Positions 22,701-36,000 of a DNA stretch of 60,000 nt are shown in pieces. The position numbers and the translations under genes were made by a program. Position 1 is the stretch's first letter. Each line of letters begins with the position of its first letter. Under the pieces are notes generated by a model. The model saw only the letters and a list, made by a program, of their open reading frames with translations. It had not been told where the DNA came from and did not search any database. This DNA is from Tubulanus polymorphus (taxonomy: Eukaryota; Nemertea; Palaeonemertea; Tubulaniformes; Tubulanidae): assembly GCF_964204645.1 (NCBI RefSeq), contig NC_134035.1, positions 8,930,501 through 8,990,500 of the forward strand. The letters are read 5' to 3'.

Positions 22701-25700
22701 CCTCCCTGCCCTCTAGCTCTATCCATTTTCCTCTTCTCTTCATCCTGTCCATGTTCATTCCTTTCTCTCCTGACACCTCTCTGCCCTTTCTTTCTCCTCT
22801 GGCATTGTTCTCTCATTTCCTTCTCACCTCGCCTCTCCATCTCTCAACCTGGCGCGTGGTCTTCTTCTCTCACCTCTCTCCCTCTAAATCTTACATAACC
22901 CTTGAAGACCTCTGTCAATTGATTATTACGCCGAGATATAAGAAAATACTTCAGGCCTCTTCTATCTGATCTCCTTAGAAGTCGAAGTAACTATTCAGAA
23001 GTGATGCCTCGAGTGAACTGTGAGGACTATGAGGACGCGAAAGACTTGTTAGAAAAATCCGATGATAACACGGATCATATGCGTGCTTCGAGAGTTCAAG
23101 GGAAATGCCAAGAAGTATAGAAGCTGACCCTTGTAGGTTCAAAGAAATTATCATTAAAAAAATCACCGAGGTTTTCGGTAGAACTGGATCAATGGACATA
23201 ACCTTTTCTGAATGAATAAGTCCCATAGTAGATTTGTATTTGATAAGATTTATTAAAACAAAACCACAACATTTTGGCTGTTGACTAATGTTGAAATATT
23301 GTAGTTTTGTTTTGATAAATTTTGTTAAAGGATTAAAGTGTTTTATTGGACTACTAAGCTTTTCTACCCGTTTCCTAGGCATACTAGAGATCAACAGCGG
23401 CCATCATGCGGAGACTGGCCCGGGCCAAATTGACACAGATCAGTCCCGAGCCAAATAAGAAAGCGCGTTTACACGTAAACCAATCACACAAATCGAAGTG
23501 AATCATTTCCCGAACCAGTTGCAATTCAAACACGGTCATTTGTCGCATGCTGGTCCTACATTTTTGGTCGGGCCAAACAGTAATAGATAATCTGTTTATT
23601 TTTTATTGCGCATATGAATTGTTCTTATTTTTGAATGCGGAGGAGTGAGAGAAGGAGAGAGGGAGGGAGGGAGGGAGGGAGGGAGGGAGGGAGGGAGGGA
23701 GGGAGAGGGAGGGAGGGAGGGAGGGAGGGAGGGAGGGAGGGAGAGGGCTAGGAGAGAGAGGGCAAGGAGAGAGAGAGAGAGGGAGGGAGAGAGGGCAAGG
23801 AGAGAGAGGGAGAGGGAGGGGAGGGAGAGAAGAGGGCGAGGAGAGAGGGAGGGTAGAGGGAGATGGATTATCGAGAATATTTTGATCTCATTGAAACCGG
23901 GTCGGATGACCAGATAAACGAGAAACGACGGAGAGAAAAAAAATCATTATCCGGTAATGAAGTGGATGAAAATTGCAGGCAAATAACGTTAATAGCCTCT
24001 GCTTAATATCTACTCAACGTTTTCTACTGTAAGCTTTCACGAACCAGTAACATCCCTTTGGGCTTTCAATGATAGCTCGTTAATAAGCTCTCGCTGTATG
24101 TCGGTTGTTCTGATAAAGAAACATCGTTTTTATCCGTTGTATCCATTAAGTCGCCGATGACGACGGCGATATAGCATCGCCGCCCAACCAGTAACTACCG
24201 GGCTTGTAATTATTATTATTATTATTATTATCATTATTATTATTATTATCATTATTATTATTAGTTATCTAGAACAGATTTGTCTTTGGGGGAACTGATT
24301 TTATTTTCTATCTTGTATCAGTCAAATAAAAAGCTTACTTCTACGGAGCTAGGCCGTGTTTCATTTGACTCTGCCTGATCAGTTACTTTTTGATATCTGG
24401 ATAAGTGAGGCTGGAATATGAAGAATTGGCTGCAGGAACTGGAGTCGGGCTGTGGCACTGCTGCTGCGCGGAGTCGCGCTGTCCCTGTGCAGAGTCACGC
24501 TGTGACGTGCCCCTGTGCGGAGTCGCGTTGTGACGCTGCCCCTGAGCGGAGTCGCGCAGTGATGCGGCCCATGTGCGGAGTCGCGCAGTGACGCGGCCCA
24601 TGTGCGGAGTCGCGCAGTGACGCGGCCCATGTGCGGAGTCGCGGTATGACGCTGCCCCTGTGCAGAGGTGCGCTGTGGCGCTCTCCCTATGCGGAGCTGC
24701 GCCGTGACACTGTCCCTTTGGGAGTCGCACTATGGCGCTGTACTTGTGCGGAGTTGCGCTGTGGCGCTGTCCCTGTGCGACACAGTCAAACGCCATTTTG
24801 AAAATTGAGCAATGCATGGCCTTTATTGAGCATGCGCATCTAATTGTTATCTCTTTTTCTTTTCTAAAATGTACAGCCAGCCATCAGCGTGCCAGGTGGT
24901 AATTTATAGAATATCGTATATATTGCTTATGATATTTATATAATCATTGATACCACGAAACAGAGATTCATTCGTTCATTCAATAATATCTCAATGACTA
25001 ATAGAAATTCTACCGACAAAACATCATTTTCTTCATTGCGCTTCGTGTCATTTTCAAGTAATATTCGAGAACTGAATCAAATCGAAGTTTCCCGTTACGC
25101 GTAGATTTCATTGATACTTCAAGTTGTTTTTTCTTTTCGATAAGCGGTTTCCGCGGCGGCGCGCGGCGTCCCCGGACGATCAATCATCGTAGATAAATAC
25201 GAGCATATTCGTCGGAGAGCGCGACGTCGTCGTCTGCTGACACCGTCGGAATTTAAATTCGTTTCAGTCTCGTGAACGACGAGGTAAACGTCCTCGTCTC
25301 GACGGCGAGGACCGCGAGATATCGGTTTGAATGAAAACGGTCGATTTTGCTTAACCCTTTCAGTGCTGACTAATCAATACCCTATAGTGCTGAAGATAAT
25401 TTGAAAATTCTGAAAAATTCCACCCTAGTGTGTTGAATAACGGGAATACCACTATAGTGCCTCTACACCGCGGCGCGGTGTATCGTTAGTTGCTAATATT
25501 TCACTTTGTTTGACAGGTGCTGCCATCTTTCAATAGAGATAATTAGTAATTACTAATTAAATCAATACACCGCAGTGCAGTGTACTAGCAAAATCCATCA
25601 CTGTTTCGTACAACGCACTGCGGTGTAGATGCACTGAAAGGGTTAATAAGAGGAATATCAAAGAGATTCTCAGTTGAATCGAGGAGGAGAGCGACGATGA

Positions 25701-28700
25701 TAACGTAGTCGGACGACGATTATTGAAAATCTTATGATCGGTTTATCTCCGTAAAACGCATCGGTTCGATTCGATTCAGTTCTCGAATGTTACTTGAAAA
25801 AAGACGAAAAAGCGCGTCAAACTCCGTTACGTCACTATACATTTGCATTTGCTATCTTCGAAATTGATCAGCGCCCTCACCGGTGGCGATGAACAATAGG
25901 TTCTCGGAAATATGTTCGATTATATTAATCTCTGCGAGCATTGAACATTACCGTTTTTGAAGATTTCGTATTAAGACTTAAACAAATCAATGAAAAACGC
26001 TAAATTAAGAAAAGAGACCGGCAACCAGTCTACAACATCTATTGTTTATCGCCAACGTTGAGGGCGCTGAACAAAACACAAGATTACTAGCGGATTTTTG
26101 AGGACTTGGCCTTCCCGTTCGCTTATAGTTCTATGATAAAACACTTTATCCGTGTTGAAGCGATGTAGAGAGAATCCCACAACAATAACGAAAAATAGTC
26201 CGAAAATGCTACTTTGAGCTAGTAGTTAATTCAACGTTTCGACTATCCTAATAGTCATCTTCAGGAATAATGTGATTAACCCTGAATATGACATTTTCGG
26301 ACTCTTTTTTCGTTATTATTGTGGGATTCTCTCTACAGGAATTCTGATTTTACCATTAGAAATGAATGAATCTATTTTGCAAGATAAATTGTTACGCGAT
26401 TAGAAGATCGTAGATGATTTTACATTCGGCACATAGCATATATTTGCAGATCATTTCACGGATTATTTTCGATTAGATTTTTTCCTGTGTTTTCTCGATA
26501 AGAAACTTAGATCGAAGGCAAACTGGGATAACACCGAACATTGACGCGGCCCGCATACTGGACAATGGAGGATCTCGTATGTGGAGGAGATAATATCTCG
26601 AGTTGTACGAATCAAGCCTTGTAGAACGCGATTAAAATCGAACCCCGTTCGAATATTTGCGATGATTTTGATCGCGATAGAAACCTCTACGGGTGTTGAA
26701 GAGACTCGCCGGGTTACGCAGAAGACATTTCTGATTTAGATACTTTAAGATTTGATTTGATGGTGCGAGGTTATTTGGATAATGTTTGCGGTTCCGTCGT
26801 CTGCTTAGGCGATATTTTCGATTTCGTTAAGCAGCAAAACGGTATCGATGTCACGGAACTAAAACGACGAGTGTTTCGTCGTTTGTGGAAGGTTGTCTAC
26901 TTCAGCACGACGTTAAGGGTTCGTACATTTAGAAAACTGGCTCCACGCGAAAACTCGGCAAAACTGGTCTGTTATTGGAATGACTGGCGCGCGCGTGTGT
27001 TACCAACTCGACATCGTTACCGCTAAAGGGGCCAATAATTAGGACTCGCGCTAGAGAAATCAAAATGCTTCTTCCGTCATAGACGGAACCGGAATTAGCC
27101 GCGCCGATAGCGAACGGCAGCCGACTCGCGTCTTCAAGCTTATGGTAGATTTGTCGAAGAGAAGAAATTGTTACGCAATTCTACCATCAGACAGTCGCGG
27201 ACGTAACCCCCTGAAAACGAACCCCGCCATCCTTCAACAATCGCGCGATGAATCTTCGAACGCCGTTTCTAAAGCCTTGATTCGGGAGATTCGGTCGAAA
27301 CGGGCTTAAAAACTTAGCATTTTATCCGCAGCGCCGTTCTACAGTTAAAGAGAACGTTTATTTCGATGTGTGAATTGAAGATTAGTCCTCTAAGATTTCC
27401 GACCCCGTCTACCGCGTCGTCTTTGTTTCAGGTTTATGGGATCGCGGTTTAAAAAGTTTGAAACACGTCGCGTAACTTCACTTCAACGTCGATAGAACTT
27501 TTGACTAAACCTGAGACGAGAAGATACACGATATCTGTGTATGATGAATAATGAGAGAAATCCCACTATAAATTCAGCCAGAAATGAAAAGTTCTATATT
27601 GAAATATATATTTTGAGCAACGTTTCGGCAAAATACTATTAGCCATCATCAGGCGTACTGAGAACAGAATGAAATATATACATCATTTTGATATAGATTT
27701 TTTCATTTTTGGCTGAATTTATAATCGTATTTCTCTAGATAACTAAACATGGTCGGAGTGAATTTGAAGTTCGGTAAAGTTTTCTACGAAACGCCGTTAT
27801 ACGTATTCATTCTGAGAAGTCATCGCTCCTCGCGGAAGTCTTCGAATCATATTGATATGATATGAATACGTGAATGCCCGCTCGGTTCGTCGGCGTACAC
27901 CGAAACAACTAATGAATTATTCACGAAACTAATTTCATGTAGATCCGGTGACTGTTGTTCGAAAGATGTCGGCGAATATGTGCGTCTTAATAGATATATA
28001 TATGTATCGTATATATCATAACTGAATTGATTCCCTCAGTTCCTCAGAGAAGATCTCGTGTGGATCTCGTTATGAAATGGGCGAATATCTTAATGCATTT
28101 AAAGTGTATAACATTTTGAATAGATATTGGAGATATGCATAACAATTGCTTCGATCTTGAAATAATTGGTTCTTCAAGGCGCACCTGTGTGCCAGACAAG
28201 CACGCTAAACCTGATGATGCTGATCACGTCAATAGTATATAGGAAGCATAATCCACAATCACGCGAGCGTTTTTGGCCCAGATGCCTATTTAGCCTGGGA
28301 CAAATTTGGCCTGACCAAAAACGAGCCGAATTTTAGCAGTGGTCAAATCATTGCTTATGAATTACTACTGGTTCCGGAAGTGACTCACTTCGCTTAAGTG
28401 TCGAGTGAGTGGTGGTTTGTGTGTGAACGCTTTCTCTAATTAGACGCGGGACGAGTTTGGCTCGGGTCTGATCCGTACGAATTTGGCCCGGGCCGAATCA
28501 TCTCCATGTGAACACGGCTATTGTCTTCCCGAGGAAAGACTGTACTATTTTCCTCCTGGAATTAGGGGAACATCGATGTGTATATGTATTATAATTTGAG
28601 AGATATGGAAGGCCCTTTTAATGTGTTAGACATACGTCAACATCTGTTGACTAGAAGCTCTGCTGGGTGTATGATTCTCTATACACGAGTTAAGATGTCA

Positions 28701-29751
28701 TTACCAAAAGTTATGCACGTTGTGTACAAAAACAATCATCTCTGCCGTCTCTTCAGCAGCAGGTGCGTATGTGGCTTCTTTCTGTAGTACCTAATGTCTT
28801 TGATTACCGCAACTCAATCCACCGACTGACTCCCGGCAGCGGAGAAGAAGTCACAAGAATTCTTCGTTATAAAAACATGGGTTGTTGCGTGCTTATTTAT
28901 GGTTAGTTTATGGGTTTTCTGTATGTATTGTCTAGGCCTTCACCTACATCACGTTCTACCCACAGGCTGTCGTGTTGTGCTGCTGTCAAAGCCAGTTTAT
29001 CTGACCGCGTCGTCTTCGTACAAGGCATCTGTCGGTGCGCTAATAGAAAATAAACCTTTTTCATTTCAGGTCCATTCTGTCCATTTATATCCGGCCTTCT
29101 TCATGGGCCCACTTGGGACTCGTGGTCTCAAGCAATGTTGACTGCTGGTCTTAAGTTGTTACTAGGAGGTGGGAGTGAACCACCTCCCTTGTTGTTAGGA
29201 CGGTTTCTCTAGAACCAAAAACCTCTTACATCTAAGCCTTTACTGACAGAGATGAGTACGTTTTATGTTTTTAAACTTGCTGTTTTCAAATGATCTCTCA
29301 CTCTGGTATCGGCCATCGGCCTTTATTTCTTTAGGGTTTCACCATTTTCCGTTTTTTTTTTAGGTTTTTCCACTTAGATCTCTGTACCGGGCAAGTTGGG
29401 AAGTTACGTGCCCCCTAATATTGCCTTCTTGGATATCAAAGTGTCCTTTTGGGATATAACGTGCCCTTCAAAATTACCCTCTGGTTCCAACCCTGTTTTC
29501 GACTGAATATTCCCTTTTTGTCCGTCATATATTTCAATTCTCTGTCTTCCCTGGAACCGCTGTTATTTTTAGGTTTCCTTTAATTACTACTCTACCCGGT
29601 ATAGTTACTATTACCATCTCGCTATGATTCGACAGCAAATTAACTGCCAGTTCTCATCTTACTCTACTGAAATCTCAATTATCTCCTGATGAACTATTAG
29701 TTCATTCTTCCAAACCGAAAATTGATTTAGTTTTCTAATTGCGTTACATGA

Positions 29752-29820
<69 letters not shown>

Positions 29821-29988
29821 TCCCTCTCCCTCTCCCTCTCCCTCTCCCTCTCCCTCTCCCTCTCCCTCTCCCTCTCCCTCTCCCTCTCCCTCTCCCTCTC
29901 CCTCTCCCTCTCCCTCTCCCTCTCCCTCTCTCTTTCTTCCTCCTCTCTTTCTCCCTCCCTCTCTCTTTCTCCCTCCCTCTCTCTTTCT

Positions 29989-30085
<97 letters not shown>

Positions 30086-33000
30086 TCTCCCTCTCTCCCT
30101 ATCCCTTTCCCTCTCTCTGTCCCTCTCTCACACTAGCTATTCAAATTAATGGAATCCATGCGTGAGATGAGTACGTTACCTTCCAGACTGATGACGAGCC
30201 ATCGAAAAATACACGACTGAATAACTTGACTCATTTAAAAAAAAGACTTTCAGCAATTCGTGTTAAGCGTTCGTCGTGTATATGGAATGAGATAAAGCGC
30301 AGTACGTTGGCGGTCTTAACCTCGGTAAGCTGACAACGAGAACGACAACGCGGGATTGATGACATTCCGTTTCAGTCATTCGACCACCTACGTACGGGGA
30401 TGAGTTCCGCGCATAGTAATCAGGGTTTACTGTTGCGGCATAAATACGACATAAGATTCGGCCAATTTCTGGCGTCGGCGTTTTATACGGCCATTCATTT
30501 AGAGCCGCGCACGTTTAGATGAAACTAATCTACTGAAGTTGACAATAGATTCCTCGCGAATGAAAAATAGCGCCGAAATTAATGTACATCCGCGGGGAAT
30601 AGTCAAATTACTGCTGGGAATTGTTTCGTGAGATTAGGTGGAATTTGTTCTATCCCGGCGCTTACCGGCAACTCTTATTCTCTCTTTCCGCTCTTCCCTC
30701 TTCTCTCTTCTCTCTTCTCTCTCGTCCCCTCTCTGCTTCTAATTGCCTCACATGTTATATCTGTCTTTTGCTCTATTTCTTAGAAATTTTACACCATCTG
30801 GGTCTTTTGTGTCCCTCACTGTCCTGCCTCCCCCTGAGGCTCCCTTTCCTAAAAAAATTCCCCCGATTCCCTCCACCTCCTGATTCCCTCCACCTCCTGA
30901 TTCCCCCACCTCCTGATTCCCTCCCCTTCTGATTCCCTCCCCTCCTGATTCCCTCCACCTGATTCCCTCCCTTCCTGATTCTCTCCACCTGATTCCCTCC
31001 CCTTCCGATTCCCTCCCTTTCTGATTCCCCCATCCCATCCCTGATTCCCTCCCTTCCTGATTCCCCCATCCCTGATTCCCTCCACGTCCTGATTCCCTCC
31101 ACCTGATTCCCTCCACCTCCTGATTCTGTCCACCTACTGATTCCCTCCACCTCCTGATCACCTATTTCCCAAACCATCCCGCCTCTTTTCCTGCCTATCT
31201 GTGTCGCGAGATGAATAGCTTCGTGCAGTGATTATCGTTAATCGATTAGCAGTCTTGTAATTCGGTGGTTACGAAGCGCAGTTAAACCAATTAAGTTCGA
31301 CATTAATGAAGACGAATCGTAACATCTGATCAACGCGGATACTGTTTAAATTGCGACTCTGGTTTACAATTATGTTTAGCCCGGGTAGACGTGAATTTAG
31401 ATAATGATGATCAGTGCTAGCTCTTTATATTCTCTCTTCGTGGTAGATCCGATGAGAGGCCTACAATTATCCTGTATTTGCGGTGAGAAATGTTCCATAT
31501 TTTTGCGCGTTTTATGAGGAAATAGATGTTTATCGGCGGCTGAATTGCTAATAAAATGGGAAATGATACGGCCAGTCGAGCAGGACCCCATCAGATGAAT
31601 GAAATAGCTATGAAATGTTGTATTCCGATCAAGAGGTATAATCAAATTCCTGCCCGTCTGGATTTCGATGATAAGAACTCGGGATTGCACCGATTAACCT
31701 GATCGTGTTAAATTCGAGTTGAATTATTATCCGGGGACAGCTGTAATACATCCTAACTGTATCATTTCGAAGCAGCACTGCTAGATGCCCCTCTAGGGCA
31801 GGATGAATATGTCCGCAGATTTGGATGAATGAATACTTGAACTTGAACTCTTATTTTATTGCTCCTTATAATACAAAGGTTACATAAGATAGTTGCTCCG
31901 ATGAATTGTAAATGCCCCGCTAGATCTGGATAGATAGATAAATACCCCACTAGATCTGGATAGATAGATAAATACCCCACTAGAGCTAGATGAATAGTAG
32001 ATGCCCCGTTAGATCTGGTGAATTGATAGTATCGCACTAGATCTGGTGAATTGATAGTATCGCACTAGATCTGGTGAATTGATAGTATCGCACAAGATCT
32101 GGTGAATTGAAAGTATCGCACTAGATCTGGATGAGTAGACAGTATCCCATTAAATCTGGATGAATACATAGTATCCCACTAGATCTGGTGAATGGATAGT
32201 ATCCCACTAAATCTGGATGAATAGGTAGACGCCCCACTAGATGTGGATGAAAAGGTAGATGCCTTACTAGATGTGGATGAATAGGTAGATGCCCCGCTAG
32301 ATGTGGATGAATAGGTAGATGTCCCACTAGATCTGGATGAATAGGTAGATGTCCCACTAGATCTGGATGAATAGGTAGATGTCCCACTAGATGTGGATGA
32401 ATAGGTAGATGCCCCACTAGATGTGGATGAATAGGTAGATGCCCCACTAGATCTGGATGAATAGGTAGATGCCCTACTAGATCTGGATGAATAGGTAGAT
32501 GCCCCACTAGGTGTGGATGAATAGGAAGATGCCCCGCTAGATGTGGATGAATAGGTAGATGCCCCACTAGATGTGGATGAATAGGTAGATGCCCCACTAG
32601 ATGTGGATGAATAGGTAGATGCCCTACTAGATCTGGATGAATAGGTAGATGCCCCACTAGGTGTGGATGAATAGGAAGATGCCCCGCTAGATGTGGATGA
32701 ATAGGAAGATGCCCCGCTAGAGCTGGTTGTACAGCTCTGATATAACTGATATGATAATAGTATTTTCTAGATGATTCATTGTCTGCCGTTTTGTTATTAA
32801 GATCCATCAATTCAGCGCATTAGTCGGGATGATTTTATTCAGTACTCACGGAATTAGTGTCTGAAATGAAATCTATTACGAGGGATTATCGTATTCAGAC
32901 ATGCAAATAACTCGAGCCATTTATCTTCATGCTTAAAAGTTGATCGCGTCGGAAAAATTTCGCTTTTAAGCTCGTCGTCTAATTCGACTAAACGTGTCGT

Positions 33001-36000
33001 AAATTTGCATTTTTATGCGACTTTTCGATGGCGGTATGGATCGTCTTAGCGAGCGAGATAACGGCTGAGTTGATAGGATTATACAGTTTTTATATCCAGT
33101 TTAAACGAACTCGCTTGGCGTGCGCGCGCGCGCGCTTTCAAGCGATTTTCTATTAGTTTATGGTGATTAAAAGTTGAAACTTGTTGCTCGCCCGGCAGCC
33201 ATGCGAACCTACTTAATCCGGATTTAAGAACGCGACTCGGGGCGGCCATCAATAACGAACAGTTTCATAATGGGGTACATCTTTTTCCAGTATCAGCAGC
33301 ACTTATGTTACAAAAATTGGATCGACTCTGCACACGCAAAATGTATTTATATGGATGCAAGGGCGCGGGTTCTTTGAAACTGTCCTCGTTACAGTGGAGA
33401 GCCTTGATGATCGTCCTTGTTGCATGTTATGGGTGGGATTTGCTGACAAAATGACGAGTTGCATGGCGGACTATCCTTAGTGTTTTTTAAGAAACCAGTA
33501 GACTACCGGACCTTGTTATGAATCAAGGGGGAAGTTGACTGCCCGGTCCTGGCAGTTGACGGGTATTGACTCTTTTTCCTCGGAAACCAAGCGACTTGAC
33601 TTGTTGACAAGCCAGGCAATTTGATTGATACTGACAGAGATTGGAAAAATTCATGAAAAAATTACTGGAAAACTCAATGAATTTGACAAATTTTACCAAA
33701 AACCTGGAGAACTCAAGGAATTCGGATAATGCTGCTTACCAGGTGTTTTTTTATCGATACATGATTCGATGAAAAATGAATTGTTACGCGTTTGAAACCT
33801 AGAAATTCCTCTGATTCGCTCCGGGAATTCTGTGTGTAATCACACGGAAAAATCAGTGAAAACTCTGGTGATTTGTATACGGTCAGAAAGTGGCCACCCT
33901 GAAGACAATCGAGGTAATTGACTGTCTTCATTGTAAGTAAAAGGAATAGTTGCCAATGCTAACTAGTCGTGAAGGTGAGGACGGGTGGTAGTGTATATCA
34001 ACACTAACTACCCTTAGTTTGGCAAAATATCCCAAATCTTATTCGCACATCACCGTCAATACATACCCTAACACGTAGATATAAAATATCCTGCCTAAGA
34101 AATTATTAAAATCTTAACTTAAATCCTCGGAACCTATGAACTGACAACATTGTAAATGTTAATTTTGTAATACTCATGTATAAAGAATTATACCATCATT
34201 CCATTTCATTTATTATCACTTTTTTTCTCCAGGTGTCATCCCACCTCTTAGGGTTACAGTCTTTTTGATTGGGGTGGCAACCTATCAATAAAGTATAATA
34301 TATTATGCATTTTGTATGTACATAATTTTTAGAATATTCTTTATCGATGAAATAAACATTTCATTACATTACAACTAGTCATGTAGGGGCTGTGAGCCGT
34401 GAGGACGGGCGGTGGTGGTGCTGGTAGAACATATGATTGATAACTTTGAAGATTTATTGTTTGTGTTGTCTTTAAAGATGAAAGATGCTATTTTTTTCAT
34501 CTGTTAGTTAATGCGGTCTTCTGATGATGTATCTGCGGTATTGTTGCGACGCGTGTCGTGATCGATACGAATCTCTCTCTCTCAGACGGATAGCGATTTT
34601 AGCCTCGCGGGCGCGAAATAATTTGTAGTCGTCATCGACGCCAGAAATCAACGTCGCCGGTGATCCTTATGATTCGCGGTAATACAAACATTAATAAGTT
34701 CTCAACGCCGACCGAATGGGAACCATTGTGTTCGTCGCGTTCGGTCTTTACGCGATCGCCGCCGTGTAGAGCGACGAGACGGACGAATTAAAGTAAGCTC
34801 GGCGTCGTCGTCGTCTCGCGTCATGGAAGATGAGATATCGAATCTCACATTCTCTCGTGAATTGAGAATATAATAGACGATGAGATGAGATCGACTGATG
34901 AAAGAGTTACAAAGATATAATATCTCGATACGGTGAATTATTCTTGCGTCGCCGCGTGATGTTGCGCCGCTGATAATTGTATTCAATGGTTTTTTATGAC
35001 GGCCGGTGATAATAGAGAGGCTTGTGGCGCGGTATGCGTGGTTGGTTTCTAGTATTTTACTCCGGTATGCCTGGCTCGGGGCCATACTTTTCGACGCCGG
35101 GATGCCTGATCTTGAAGGAGATGTTCACATGAGCCATAATGTTTGACCTTGGCCCATGCCAGATCTTGGAGGAGAGATATGTCAGACCAGAATGTTTGAC
35201 TTACGCATGCCAGGTCTTGAAGGAGAGACATGTCAGACCAGAATTTTTGACTTACGGATGCGCCAGGTCTTGGGAAGAGATATGACAGGTCAGAATGTTT
35301 GACTTCAGGATGCCAGGTCTTGGAGGAGAGATATGACAGGCTAGAATGTTTGACTTTGGCCCATGCCAGATCTTGGAGAGTAGATATGACAGGCCAGAAT
35401 GTTTGACTTTGGCCCATTCCAGATCTTGGATGAGACATATGACTGCTCAGAATATTCAACGATAGAATAACAGGTTATTGAGTATCATGAGCTATAGGTT
35501 CGAGTGTTTATAGTCTGGGTTGCTTGGTCTCCGGGATGTCAGGTCACTGAGGCTGTTGAAGCATTGGTATAAAGAAGAGGACAGAAGGGTCTCTGGCTAG
35601 ACATTGTAACTGCCTCTCACTACTCAGCTGGATACGCAATCGGATACCTGGCTTTACTTCGGGTACTCGAGCTGGATCCCCTCATCCCAGGAGAGGCGAT
35701 ACTGATATAGATTCACAAGGTTTTAATACCGATATGTGACCACATTAAACTATACAGAATACAGGATTCGCGATACAAATATCAGTTTTTATCGTATTAC
35801 CGTATAAGGCAGTAAATAATGCAGGCATTCAGGGTTGAGAGATGAACGCGCGCGGGCGTATTGTCAGATTGCGTATCGAGGTATCGGGTTTTATAATTCA
35901 CAACGGGAATCTCCGTATCATCCCAGACTGCCGTATGAACGCCGTAATCGTATTTTTGCGTCTCGCGCTGAAAACGGTGAAACTACACAACGCGATCATC

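Noticed and set aside
26757-27026. 89-codon frame MMVRGYLDNVCGS...
   Set aside because: Open by chance in CpG-rich unique DNA. No family recognised and no splice sites consistent with the PLEKHA-like frame.
29739-30149. Frame of SLSLSL and PLPLPL repeats.
   Set aside because: Direct translation of the CT microsatellite. The same applies at 47128-47865.
32121-32810. CRISPR-like array or repeat protein.
   Set aside because: Units are contiguous 30-mers without unique spacers, in a eukaryotic intron. This is a minisatellite.
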